This document shows, in pieces, positions 44,701 through 53,040 of a stretch of 64,000 bases of DNA; within the stretch, counting starts at the first letter, position 1, and every line of letters starts with the position of its first letter. Origin of the DNA: Brachionus plicatilis (taxonomy: Eukaryota; Rotifera; Eurotatoria; Ploima; Brachionidae); the NCBI GenBank assembly GCA_010279815.1, contig QEOQ01000092.1, positions 74,118-138,117 of the forward strand. Direction: 5' to 3'. The notes below the pieces were generated by a model that had not been told where the DNA came from, searched no databases, and was given only the letters and a program-made list of their open reading frames with translations. Position numbers and translations under genes: made by a program.

Positions 44701-47322
44701 AAAAACGATTTTAATTACCTTAGTTCAAATTGTTTATTAATTTAATTGGCAATTTGAATTTCATGATCATTATCAAATGATCAAAATTTAATTAATTAAA
44801 ATTTTAATAAAAATGAGAAATTAGATTTTTTTATTTTTTTTTTCAATGAAGCCTAAGATGTTTATTATTTTAATTAAAAGAAAACAAATATTTTTTTTTA
44901 ATTGACCTTTAATTGACTCATATAAAATCTTTATTTTGAAAATTAAAAAGACAAAAATATAATCCACATTACGGTATCTAAATTGTGATTTAAAATAATT
45001 TTTAAATATCAATTGAAATATATTAAGGCAAAACAAAATTAAATTTTGAATTGCAAAATTTCAAAATATTGATCAAGATTTTATTTTTATTTCAGATAAA
45101 AATTAATATAATTTTCAAAATAATTATAGATTAAGCAAATACTGTTTAATAAGGTTTAGTCATTTATTATTAAAATAATTGATAAAAAATACCTTTTTAT
45201 TTAAATCAAAAACTAAAAATTTTGATTTGAAATTTACATTTGATCATGAACTTCAATTTGTCTAAAAATTAAAGTTTAGAATTGTATAAAAATTCTTTCT
45301 TTTTTAAGTGATTTCGATACTTTTCGGGAGTTAATGTTTTTTCATACTCCAAAAAAGCATCAAACACATCATTTTCTGTTAAATATGAAGTACACAAGCT
45401 TGATGTATGTTTGGAGCCATTATCTTGATGTAATTTAAAAAAGTAGTTGTGTTTATGAGAATTATATAAGGTGGGTGGTGGAACCATTAGTTTATATTTT
45501 ATAGGTTTTTTAAAATTTTATAAATATTAGCGATTAAATATTTTTTTATATAAAAAAATCAGTTAAAAATGTATATTAGTATTTTTAAAAAATTTTTCAT
45601 TATTTTCCGTATTTTTACTCTTTTTATTTAAAATTTACCAAAATTTACCATAATTTACGTAAAAAAAGGTAAAAAAAAGTAGAACTTACAATTTTTTTTT
45701 TTTTCTTTAAAAATAAAAAACTAAAAAAAAAACAAAAAATTTTTAAAAAATGTCAAAATTTCGGTTTTTTTTGGACATTTTGGTTTTTACTATTTTTTAA
45801 CTATATTTACGAAAAATATAGTAAATTTACGTAAAATAGCGTAAATTTACTAAATTTTACTTTGGCAATTTTACGTAAATTTACGTAAATTTTCGAAAAT
45901 TTACGATATTTTACGTAAAATATAGTAAAAAATAGTAAAATACAGATATCGTAACACCACTGTATGTGAACGTCTTTTAAAAATAAAATTTAATTTTGAT
46001 TAATATTTTTGATTTAAGCTGTATTGCATCTCGATACTATGACACTGACTATGCAGCTTGTTGTAAGAAATTAATTAAAATTTATTTCATGATTTTGAAG
46101 TCTTTTTGCCAAGTACCTAGATCAAGTCACAATCAACGGTGTACTGCCAGTGGACAGTGTATGGCCTCTGCACGTAATTTTCACAACCTTATTTCTTGTT
46201 TTTATCTGGAATTTTTATTTAATAATTTTCAGCTTATACTCTTACCTGTTTATCAGGCACTTGTCAGTGTCGTAATTTCAACAATGGGCCGACTTCGGGC
46301 ACTCAAGTGTAAAAAAATAAAAATTTAAAATATTTATTAAAAAAAAAATGCTTTAAAAGATATTGGTCTGTCACTAATAAAAATTGCTTGTCATGTCCAA
46401 CAGGCTATTCATCAGGTTGGGGAAGCGGTGTTTACAATAGTCCAAATCGAATTACCAACAGATGCTACAAGATAGTTAAATCAAATTCTTATAGTTATGA
46501 TTCAGCTCAGACAAACTGCCTAGGTCATTCGGCCAATTTGATTACAATTAGGAATATAATGGAATTGAATATGGTTAAAACACAGTTTTGGCAATCAAGT
46601 AGCTTCAATTTTGTGGTATTGCTTTTTGATTTGTCTCGATTTATACCGGCAATGTGAAATTTTAGTACAAAAATTAAATAAAGTAAAAACTTTATAATTT
46701 TTTTTCTATTTGTGCAAAAATGGTTCTGCAAAAAGTACAATATTGTACAAATTTGTACAAAAGAATTCCAAGCTCTGCAAAAACTCTGCAATTTTCTGTA
46801 AAATGTATTCCATCAAAAAATCCTTGATTAAACCAAAGTCTAAGATTCTTGATTAAACTATGCAATAAATTGTAGAGTTTTTGCAGAGCTTGGAATTCTT
46901 TTGTACAAATTTGTACAATATTGTACTTTTTGCAGAACCATTTTTGCACAATTAGAAAAAAAATTATAAAGTTTTTACTTTTTGTACTGTAATTTTTGTA
47001 CTAAAATTTCACATTGCCTTTAAATCTATTGATTAATTGAATATCATTGAAAGGTCGGCAGTAAAACATCAGCATCTCCTGTTTTCACATGGAATTTCGA
47101 TGGAGGAAAAGCTGTTCAAGAAACTTTTTATTGTATTGGTAAATAAAACTTTGTAAAAAAATTGTATTTTTCTCAAGCCATCAATTTTCTTAATTTCAAG
47201 ACCAACCCAACAATGCTGGTGGTAATCAAATTATATTGGTCTTACAATTATTACAAAATGGGTATTGTTTGAATGACTTAGCTAATACAGCCTCATATAG
47301 TTTCATTTGTGAAATCGGTTAG
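26710..47322 (+). CDS. type II membrane protein: 14 Cys-rich modules plus C-type lectin domain
   Basis: 26 exons join in frame to 878 codons plus stop: 26710-26799, 26858-27014, 27086-27205, 28523-28669, 31678-32091, 32143-32268, 32323-32413, 37331-37368, 37424-37517, 37580-37623, 37674-37758, 37817-37838, 37903-37918, 37973-38066, 38127-38167, 40711-40843, 40900-41056, 41108-41129, 41188-41252, 41299-41336, 46019-46062, 46114-46173, 46233-46308, 46360-46615, 47054-47138, 47201-47322. The cytosolic tail carries NIYEYEVIS; the anchor is FTIILINVVLVIFLIAIGYG. About 14 six-Cys modules follow as in the upstream paralog. The C-terminus is a C-type lectin domain: CPTGYSS, CYKIVKSNSYSYDSAQTNC, TWNFDGGKAVQETFYCI, QPNNAGGNQ, CLND, FICEIG. 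The Q-P-N triplet sits at the sugar/calcium site (EPN or QPD in classical lectins), so binding is plausible. Five introns exceed 1.3 kb and carry mobile elements. Confidence 0.88.
27206..28522. other. intron with MITE fragment near 28060-28340
   Basis: Mostly AT-rich. The segment 28200-28335 (TCATGAATCATAAATCAT, later AAGAAATATGGTAA) matches the right half of the element at 56610-56985 and is a related copy. The minus-strand open frame at 27271-27588 is low-complexity and antisense, so not called. Confidence 0.4.
29280..29465 (-). pseudogene. decayed coding fragment, unknown
   Basis: The minus strand reads SVIFLSDLKRYQQHTDNIY and on to TMAQSSRSLNDDEEVF then stop, about 57 residues with protein-like composition. 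Further stops and frames follow to about 29150. It is too short for the open-frame threshold and not recognised; probably a mobile-element ORF remnant. Confidence 0.35.
29827..30183. mobile_element. palindromic MITE, perfect 8-bp TSD
   Basis: GGGGTTGTGAAGTTGATTT at left is inverted at right (GAACTTCACAGCCCC). TCTGCA/TGCAGA words lie near the centre. GCAAAATA is duplicated at 29819-29826 and 30184-30191. Length 357 bp, like the copies at 3343 and 35844. Confidence 0.85.
30411..30850. repeat. diverged tandem duplication with GGGGGTCAGT motif
   Basis: About 140 bases at 30411-30550 recur at 30705-30845 in direct orientation. Both contain ACTAGGTGCATTTTTAGAAA-like sequence followed by two GGGGGTCAGT boxes. 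A further weak box lies at about 31575-31615. Confidence 0.6.
30940..31330. other. GC-richer, non-repetitive intronic block
   Basis: It is clearly less AT-rich than its surroundings. It has no long open frame on either strand, and one internal inverted motif (AACCAATCAGTTGGTT). GATGACTTATTC occurs twice (about 31047 and 31263). It could be a non-coding RNA, an enhancer or an unknown element. Confidence 0.35.
32414..33640. other. intron, no supported content
   Basis: AT-rich left part of the 4.9 kb intron 32414-37330. I see neither open frame nor clear repeat. Confidence 0.4.
33650..34105. repeat. inverted repeat with internal direct duplication
   Basis: TTTTGATAACACGTAAATTTTG at about 33694-33715 recurs inverted at 34055-34085. 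Between them, a unit of about 110 bases (CTTATTCT, AGATTCTGG, CAAATTGATTAAAG, GATTGCTAGGTACTT) occurs twice in tandem. The minus open frame at 33588-33845 is a chance reading of this. Confidence 0.5.
34696..35603. mobile_element. TIR element carrying an OTU-like ORF
   Basis: GGTTTTTCCACAAC near 34698 and GTTGTGGAAAAACC near 35585-35598 are inverted, and inside them GGTTTTCAACAA (34771) matches TTGTTGAAAACC (35557). The arms iterate TTTCACAC-like words. The OTU ORF (34864-35322) lies between the arms. No clear target duplication found. Confidence 0.5.
34864..35322 (-). pseudogene. OTU-like cysteine protease domain, probably inactive
   Basis: The 152-residue open frame starts NTTADGNCLYHSISTAISG, the DGNC active-site block of OTU deubiquitinases (catalytic Asp and Cys). 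It continues with a helical region, then PIYLSLNNSNFTAIIPF, where the usual HF of the catalytic His block reads NF. It ends ANHLAHFKHNLPN. The family normally spans 120-180 residues, so this is one full domain without a transposase attached. The ATG is not certain; coding may begin further right. It lies antisense in an intron of the lectin-type gene and inside a TIR element. OTU domains are known passengers of several transposon groups. The missing His suggests it is dead. Confidence 0.6.
35503..35727 (-). pseudogene. short minus-strand coding fragment next to the OTU element
   Basis: The part right of the TIR (35727 to about 35600) reads MNLESTKQSRSVFSSF and on to GEKDCNPSYKTFFGL, with a balanced composition. 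It then runs into the TIR. It could be the first exon of the OTU reading frame or a separate host fragment, and starts divergently from the SWIM gene at 35758. Confidence 0.3.
35844..36198. mobile_element. palindromic MITE inside the SWIM gene
   Basis: The element spans GCCATTGTGAAATTTCATAC to AAATTTCACGATGCC, 355 bp, nearly identical in sequence to the copy at 3343-3696. CTAATGG is duplicated at 35837-35843 and 36199-36205. Confidence 0.88.
36432..36833. mobile_element. second insertion in the SWIM gene, 9-10 bp TSD
   Basis: CTGCAAACGA occurs at 36422-36431 and 36824-36833. The 392 bp between have TAGCTATT/AATAGCT words at both ends, but no long TIR. An internal 33-codon frame at 36622-36722 is too short to interpret. 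A 9-10 bp duplication is typical of MULE elements. Confidence 0.65.
36921..37330. other. intron remainder
   Basis: AT-rich, no gene or repeat arm seen. It ends at the acceptor 37329-37330. Confidence 0.4.
38703..39028. mobile_element. MITE with GCGGTGAAGTTTGGAGCA ends
   Basis: Left GCAGCGGTGAAGTTTGGAGC and right GCTCCAAACTTCATCACCGC are inverted. Flanks ATTTTTAG and ATTTTTTG are an 8-bp duplication with one change. The GTGAAGTT core resembles the 29827 family. Confidence 0.65.
39029..40710. other. long intron remainder
   Basis: Very AT-rich. No coding, TIR or LINE signature recognised. Confidence 0.4.
41337..41812. other. intron up to the assembly gap
   Basis: AT-rich, no recognised content. 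The open frame at 41611-41793 is low-complexity. Confidence 0.35.
41813..41907. other. assembly gap (95 N)
   Basis: A run of N that coincides with the outer boundary of a giant palindrome, a common place for assemblies to break. Confidence 0.95.
41908..43118 (+). mobile_element. giant palindrome around a Tc1/mariner transposase remnant
   Basis: The arms match from TTTTAAATATGTTTATCTC next to the gap to the inverse at 43118. Inside them the typical TIR TACAGTACTGATTTGTTCC lies at 41973 and its inverse near 43045. The arms iterate TTTACG and GGTAAATTTAC words. The centre (42395-42570, + strand) reads LPNLNPIEMLWNEMKEFA, then stops, then LTVEKCSKYINNLKKVE: the last catalytic block and C-terminus of a Tc1-type DDE transposase, degenerate. 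Confidence 0.75.
43560..44275 (-). mobile_element. LINE fragment: RT C-terminal part and 3' tail
   Basis: Open frame 44252-43818 (144 residues) reads MMHCGTNYPNFNYTI, DLGIIITNNLKWSNKV, LYKAFVRPYLEYGVQVWNSY, YSERLAALNLTSLETRR: the RT thumb and post-RT region of jockey/CR1-like LINEs. Left of it is a hairpin (CTCCTT/AAGGAG-like) and an AAATAAATAAAT tail (about 43620-43660 on the minus strand). The upstream end is cut by the Tc1-like element starting at 44276. Confidence 0.75.
44276..45964. mobile_element. Tc1-like element with about 0.4 kb TIRs
   Basis: TACAGTGGTGTTACGATATC begins the left arm and its inverse ends the right arm at 45964, with TA at both ends. The arms hold many TTTACGTAAA words. 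The minus-strand centre (45487-45269) codes HQDNGSKHTSS, the second catalytic Asp block of Tc1 transposase, followed directly by LTPEKYRNHLKKK, a C-terminal block, so the middle is deleted. It is inserted in the LINE ending at 44275. Confidence 0.75.
44748..45262. mobile_element. nested GGCAATTTG-ended MITE
   Basis: GGCAATTTGAATTTCATGATC at left and GATCATGAACTTCAATTTGTC at right. Same end type as the element at 10159-10703. The target duplication is not clear. Confidence 0.5.
46647..47017. mobile_element. palindromic MITE in the lectin-domain intron
   Basis: GGCAATGTGAAATTTTAGTAC at left is inverted at right. The interior has TTTTGCAGA and TTGTACAA words. It lies within the intron 46616-47053 that splits the lectin domain, 32 bases after the donor. 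The flanks do not show a clean duplication. Confidence 0.75.
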
Positions 47323-47384
47323 AAATAAAAATTGCCTTTTCAAAAGAAATTCAAAATTTACTAAAATTTTAATTAATTAATTTA

Positions 47385-47390
47385 AATAAA
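47385..47390 (+). promoter_or_regulatory. polyadenylation signal of the lectin-type gene
   Basis: AATAAA 63 bases after the stop codon at 47320-47322. Confidence 0.55.
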
Positions 47391-47443
47391 ATATAAACAT
47401 TTACTTTCAAAATTAATATTTTATCAAATTATTATGTATAGTA

Positions 47444-47594
47444 TTTGACTACGTCGCCATGAGCAAGCATTTCAACACAATTGAATGGCACTCAGCAGAT
47501 ATCATCGCTTGTGTGTCGTAAGCGGCGCCTTTTCATCCGCAAACGCATCAAGCAGGACGATGACCACCTCTTATCTAGTCAATTGCTTACCCAT
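47444..47594 (+). other. orphan exon-like, GC-richer segment
   Basis: Abruptly GC-richer than its surroundings. Two readings are possible. Between an acceptor at about 47443 and a consensus donor GTAAGC near 47537 the frame is FDYVAMSKHFNTIEWHSADI. Alternatively a second frame runs through RKRRLFIRKRIKQDDDHLL to the edge of the hAT-like element at 47595. I do not recognise either. It probably belongs to a host gene damaged by the insertion. Confidence 0.35.
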
Positions 47595-48445
47595 TAGTGT
47601 TGGCAATCGACTCAAATCGATTGACAAATTTAATAAATCGATTAATTTTTATTAGTCGATTATTTAATCGACTCAATTTTTTTAATCGACTAGTAAATCG
47701 ATTAAATTTTTTCAGTTGACTGTTAAATCGAAAAATTTTTTTAGCCGACTATTAAATCGACTAATTTTTTCAAGATGACTTTAATACTTCTAATTTATCT
47801 CGAAATTAAAATTTAGGAAGGCAAAAAATATTATTTTTTAATAAAAAAGGTTTTTAATTGATTTAAAATTATAGATTTAAAGCAAAGTAAAAAAAATTTA
47901 AATAAAATATAAAAAAATATTTTACAAATAATATTTTTTGCCTTCTTAAATTTTAATTTCGAGATAAATTAGAAGTATTATAGTTATCTAGAAACAATTA
48001 TTCGATTTAATAGTCGACCAAAAAAATTTAATCGATTTAATAGTCGACTAAAAAAAATTAGTCGATTTAATAATCGATTAAGAAAAATAAAAGATTTAAT
48101 AATCGATTAAAAAAATTAATCGATTTAATAATCGACTAAAAAAATTTAATCGATTTAATAGTCGACTGAAAAAATTTAATCGATTTAATAATCGATTAAA
48201 AAAATTAATCGATTTAATAATCGACTAAAAAAATTTAATCGATTTAATAGTCGACTGAAAAAATTTAATCGATTTAATAATCGGCTAAAAAAAATTAGTC
48301 GATTTAATAATCGATTAAGAAAAATTAATCAATTTAATAATCGACTAAGAAAAATTTAATCGATTTAATAATCGACTAAAAAAAATAGTCGATTTAAAGT
48401 TAGTCGATTATTGAATCGATTATTGATAATCGATTGCCAACACTA
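47595..48445. mobile_element. palindromic element with iterated AATCGATTTA words
   Basis: Ends TAGTGTTGGCAATCGA and the exact inverse. Both arms consist of about 20-30 bp degenerate units containing AATCGACTAA or AATCGATTTA. Flanks TTACCCAT and TTACCAAA match at 6 of 8 positions. The TAGTGTTGGCAA end is hAT-like. 851 bp, no coding. Confidence 0.75.
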
Positions 48446-49069
48446 TTACCAAATTTATTCTAGATACTATTCATGAAAAATGAAAAAAACTTGCCTACTC
48501 CAAATGGTACCCTTTAATGTTCTCTAATCAAGAATTGTCCATATTCAATGAACCATTTATTTAGAGCTTAATTATTCCATTCTCTCGTGACCTCAAATTT
48601 ATTCGCATTTTAACATAATAAACTTATTTTAATTTGTTTCTTACAAAAAAAGAAAAAAAAGGAAAAATAAAAAAAATTTAAATAATCAAAGGTTTATATC
48701 GGAACAACTTTGGAAGTACATCTCTTAAAGAAGTCATTAGTGTGGTAAGCTTAACTAAAGAAAGAAATAGCAAACAAGAAAGTTGAAGAAATATTCTAAC
48801 ATTATAAAATATTAGCAAGAAATCAATATTAAATTCTCAAGAAAGCTTAATATTTTAACTGATAAAAAAATAAAATTTAAGCAATTTAATAAAAAAAATT
48901 GGAATTAAAATTGTAACTAATTTTTAAAAAGACTTCTATTTAATCGAGTAGTAATTTATTAAATCAAAGAATCCATTTTTTGTAAGGAATTTAAAACATT
49001 TTTTTTTAGTATCCAATGTTTTTTTTTAAATTTATTTGTTATAATCATCAAAGTTATTTAATATAAATT
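48446..49069. other. intergenic, no gene seen
   Basis: AT-rich sequence without a supported open frame or repeat. Confidence 0.4.
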
Positions 49070-49640
49070 TGAATTTTGAATAACATGAATTTTTTTTATG
49101 CTAGTTTCTGAGAATGAATTTAAACAAGGAAAAGAAAAATCCAAGATTGATCCTATCAAAGATTTGTAAAGATTACCTTATTTTTTTTTTATTAAGTTGA
49201 GCCTTGAATTACAGCGTTCTTTTAATTCATCCACCATTGGACTAAATGTAAGCTTTAAATCTAATGTAATTCCTAAGAATTTGACTTTTTTCTCATTATT
49301 TAAATTATTACCATTAACTTTAAGGTCAAGATTAATTTTAATTTTTGTTTATTTCTCAAAGATCATTTAACATGACTTTTCAATAGAAATTTTCATTTTC
49401 CATTTGAAAAGCCATTTTTCAACTTCTTTAAGATAATTTTTAATAACTCTTTCAAGATTTCCTATCTTTTTAAAAGAAAAAAAAGTAGCAAAATCATCTG
49501 CAAAAAGAAGAGAGTATTGGCAGTTTGTTTTGTTTCTTTTTGGTATGTCATTTATAAAAATTCTAAAAAGAAGCGGACTAATTACTGACCCTTGTGGAAC
49601 TCCTGCTTTAATAGGGTAATTATCACAATATTAAGGCGTA
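49070..49640 (-). mobile_element. LINE reverse-transcriptase fragment
   Basis: The minus strand reads AGVPQGSVISPLLFRIFINDI, YSLLFADDFATFFSFKKIG, LFKWKMKISIEKSC, then LGI.LD-like sequence and a thumb region, with stops. It contains the GxPQGS and FADD motifs. About 80-90 percent alike by eye to the copy at 58395-59068. Confidence 0.75.
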
Positions 49641-50200
49641 AAATTCTTTAAATAAATTTATTTTTTCAAATCGAAAAGATTTTTACTTTTAGATCCTCTA
49701 AAGAAATCAAAAAGTTAAAAAAAATCATTTTAATGATATAAATTTTTTACCATGAGTCTTATGAGCTGATACAAACTTTGTACCACACAAATTAAGCATC
49801 TGCAAAGCACTAAATGTATTGAAAAATCATTGTAATTAAATTGCAGAGTTTAATTGTAATGATTTGGGTAGTTAAGAGGCTAAATTTGGATGGTACAAGT
49901 TTTGTTTCAGCTGATACATTTTGCAGAACAACTTTTAGACTCAAAGTAAAAAAAAGACACTTCATTTTAAAATTTTTGATTTTTCTTATTTTAATTATTT
50001 TTTTAAAAAAATTGATTCCTATTTTATTTTTCAAAAGATTTAAAGATTTTGAGACCGAATAAATATAAATTTGTGAAACGTAAACAATCACACTTTTTAA
50101 AAATCAAAAGGCATTTAAATTTTCAAAAATACTTTTCAGAGAAAATGTTTTGATTTTTTTGTGTTTAATTTAAAAATATTTAAGAATGTGCTGAAAAGTT
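49641..50200. repeat. inverted repeat, MITE-like
   Basis: GAGCTGATACAAACTTTGTACC at about 49766 is the imperfect inverse of GGTACAAGTTTTGTTTCAGC at about 49890, with TTGCAGA words close by. The open frames at 49810-50091 and 49841-50062 are opposite readings of this. Confidence 0.4.
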
Positions 50201-50209
50201 TTCGATTTC

Positions 50210-50460
50210 GGAGAATAGATAGACCCATCGCATATTCAAACTTTTTTAGTAAAAAATTTATTTAAATAATTTATATGATCTTTATTTTTTAAATTAATAA
50301 TTTTTCTGTTATTTAATTTATAAATCGATTCTAGACTATTTTTGAGTAGCCGAATGTATCAAGAAATTTTGAGGCCTCATCTAACCAATATTTGAATCTT
50401 CTTTTAAAATTTCTATTATTAAATACTTCGGTGTTTCGTTTTTAATTAAAACTGATTTAG
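50210..50460 (-). pseudogene. decayed coding fragment, unknown
   Basis: The minus strand reads NFKRRFKYWLDEASKFL then DTFGYSKIV with a stop after it. The composition is protein-like, but no family is recognised. Confidence 0.3.
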
Positions 50461-50924
50461 AAATACAAATCGATATTTCCTCAAGCATTAATACTCCAAT
50501 AAATCGATACAACCAACTAAACTAGAGGCTAGATATTTGTCTGCGACTTTGATCATGTTGAACGGTTTTGTATATTCTTGGCCACTGTAAGTCTAAGCTA
50601 TTTTATCAGACTGAAGCCTTAATTGTCAGACATGGAACCTTTCAACAGTTAAACATAAAGGCTCAAAGCACAATTTTTAGATAATTAATTATTTATTCAT
50701 TAATTGACCTCCAACATGAGAAGCTAAAAATTTTAAATCTCAAATTAAAAACTTTTTTTATCATCATCATTTGGCAAAATCTTGAGATCAATAAAAAATC
50801 CGAAATTAAAAAAAATATTTTTTTATTCATTTTTAATCATCCACAAGGTGTTTTCTCAAACAAATAATAATAATTTCTCAAATCCTTATTTTTGTCTTAT
50901 TTTTACTTTTTAAATTTTACTTTT

Positions 50925-50975
50925 AAACATTGCCTTAAAGGCGTTGATTAAAATAAATTATAATAACAAATTAAA
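50925..50975 (+). mobile_element. short LINE/SINE 3' tail with hairpin
   Basis: ATTGCCTTAAAGGCGTTGATT then AAAATAAATTA. A near-identical motif (ATCGCCTTCAAGGCGTTCATT) is at 62588-62635. The GCCTT/AAGGC hairpin plus A-rich tail suggests retroposon ends of one family. Confidence 0.4.
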
Positions 50976-53040
50976 ATTACTAAAAAATTGAATTACAAAG
51001 AAGATAAAATAAAAAAATTTTTAAATCGAATATTGTATTTTATTTAGCATTTGATTATTTTTTAATGTAAACTTAATAAAAAATTTTTTAAATAAAATCT
51101 AAAAGTTTAAGATAATTTAATAAACAATCGAATAAAAAACAATTTTTGAATTTAAAAAAATGCATATTGCTTATTTTAAAATTAAAAATAAATCAGAAAT
51201 ATTTATTTGATTTAGATAAAAAAAAATGATCGAAAATTGTATTCTAAGCTTATGAAAATATCGAATATATCGAATAGTTTTCTTTATTTGCCTCTCAAAA
51301 ATTAATATGATTTTTATTCTTAGAAAGTTTCAAGTTATATTTTTACAGTTCATTCTTGTTTCCAAAATGTTTATATTATGATACCCTTTTTCAATTTATT
51401 TTTTTGATAATTTCAAAAATTTAGATCCTGCTTCTTTTGTGAATTAATATCCTAAGTCAAGCGTTAAGATGCCGAAGCGTGGGTGTCATTTAGTTTTAAG
51501 TAATTTTTTAATTCTATAAAAACTTTCAATTATTTGTATATTTTTTTATTTAATTTTTTTTTTAATTCTTTTATTAATCCCATACGAAAAAATTAATTTT
51601 CAAACAAACTTTTAACAAGTATTTAATTTTTCTCTATTTGAATTTAAAATTTAGCCACTTTGAAATTCAAATTGATTAAGAAAATATTTTTTTTTGGTAT
51701 TGAAATTTTTATTGATCAATTTTAGCACCACAATTAAATATTTTAATTTTTGGTTTTAAATTTTTTTCCACTCTTATTCGCATTAATTAATAAATAATTA
51801 AAGAAAAGAGCAGAACAGGAAATAATTGATAGACTTCAACTGCGAGTCAGATTTTTATTTTATTTTTTCTTGATTTTTATTTTTTAATTTGAAGAAAAAA
51901 AAATAATAATAAAGACAAGTTTATTGATAGAAAGAGAATTATCTTTAAATTATTAAGGTGAAAAATTGAGAAAAAGTGAAGACCCAGAAAAGAAAAATCT
52001 TTTTAAAATTTTAATTTAGATAAACAAAAATACAAATTAATTAATAAACTGATTCAGACAGTGTCAATAATTTCTATTTCCGAAAAGTGGCATTTTTTGT
52101 TTGTTTATGGGGAAGCCATTGACATTTTTTTCAGGTTCTCACGAAAGATTATGTTGCATGAATAGCCAAGGTAAATTGTATCAGACGTCTAGAGAACCCA
52201 AAAGCATTTTATTTTAAAAGAATTCCAATCAATCATTTTTATTTTCTAATTTTCAAATTGCAAGTGTCTAATCAATCTAATCATAAAATGAACAAAAAAA
52301 AAAACAATTAATTTTTTTTCTCAAAATCTTAATATTCAGCTGAGAATTTAGAATTTTAATTTGATCGACGCACCGTAATTTATTTGTCGTCGGTGCCCAA
52401 AATATTCTCATTTAATAATAGCTTTATATAACTGGGCTCAATTCACCTATTTCCACAAATGAATTCTAAACAGATCATTAGTATGACTTGCTGATCACAT
52501 CAATTATTTTTCAAAGGTTCTTAATTAATTATGATGCCCTCTATTTATCACAATTTTAAAATCAATAAGTCTTGTAATCTGAGACTGCTTTGGGACGTTC
52601 AAAAATCTAGAAAATGTAAAATTTTTTTTTCTATTACAAATTTTTAGATTTAAATAGGAAATATTTTTAAACAAGGCACAGGTTGAGGCAGTCGTTATCA
52701 AGGAAAGCTGGATACTGGGTAGAATAAGCAGGACATTCTAGGACTTTAACATCATATCTGGGTTGTAACTGTTTTCAATTCGACATAAAAAAATTTAAAT
52801 CTTAATTTAATCAAATCGTCTAGAAACAAAAAAAAGTTGGCTGCTTATTGACCCCACATTTTTTGAATATTAGGTGAGCTATGAAGGTAAAGATGGCAAA
52901 ATCACATGGTGCTGCAATAATACATCAAGCTATTTCCGATTTTACTTTTAATAAGTCTTTTCTTAAAGTAAAGATAAGTTTTTTTTTGATAAAAATTCAA
53001 GAAAAAAATTTTTTTATCTAAAAAAATTAAAATTTTATCT
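50976..53040. other. intergenic; one micro-exon-like site
   Basis: AT-rich to about 51700, then more complex to 52900 without an open frame. At 52135-52172 a 38-base segment (SHERLCCMNSQ in one frame) is flanked by TTTTTTTCAG and GTAAAT and could be a micro-exon, but nothing nearby supports it. Confidence 0.25.

Noticed and set aside
47595..48445. Tandem regulatory sites (AATCGATTTA) as a homeodomain-type enhancer
   Set aside because: The words are arranged as two inverted arms with exact inverted ends and flanking duplications, so a mobile element explains them better.
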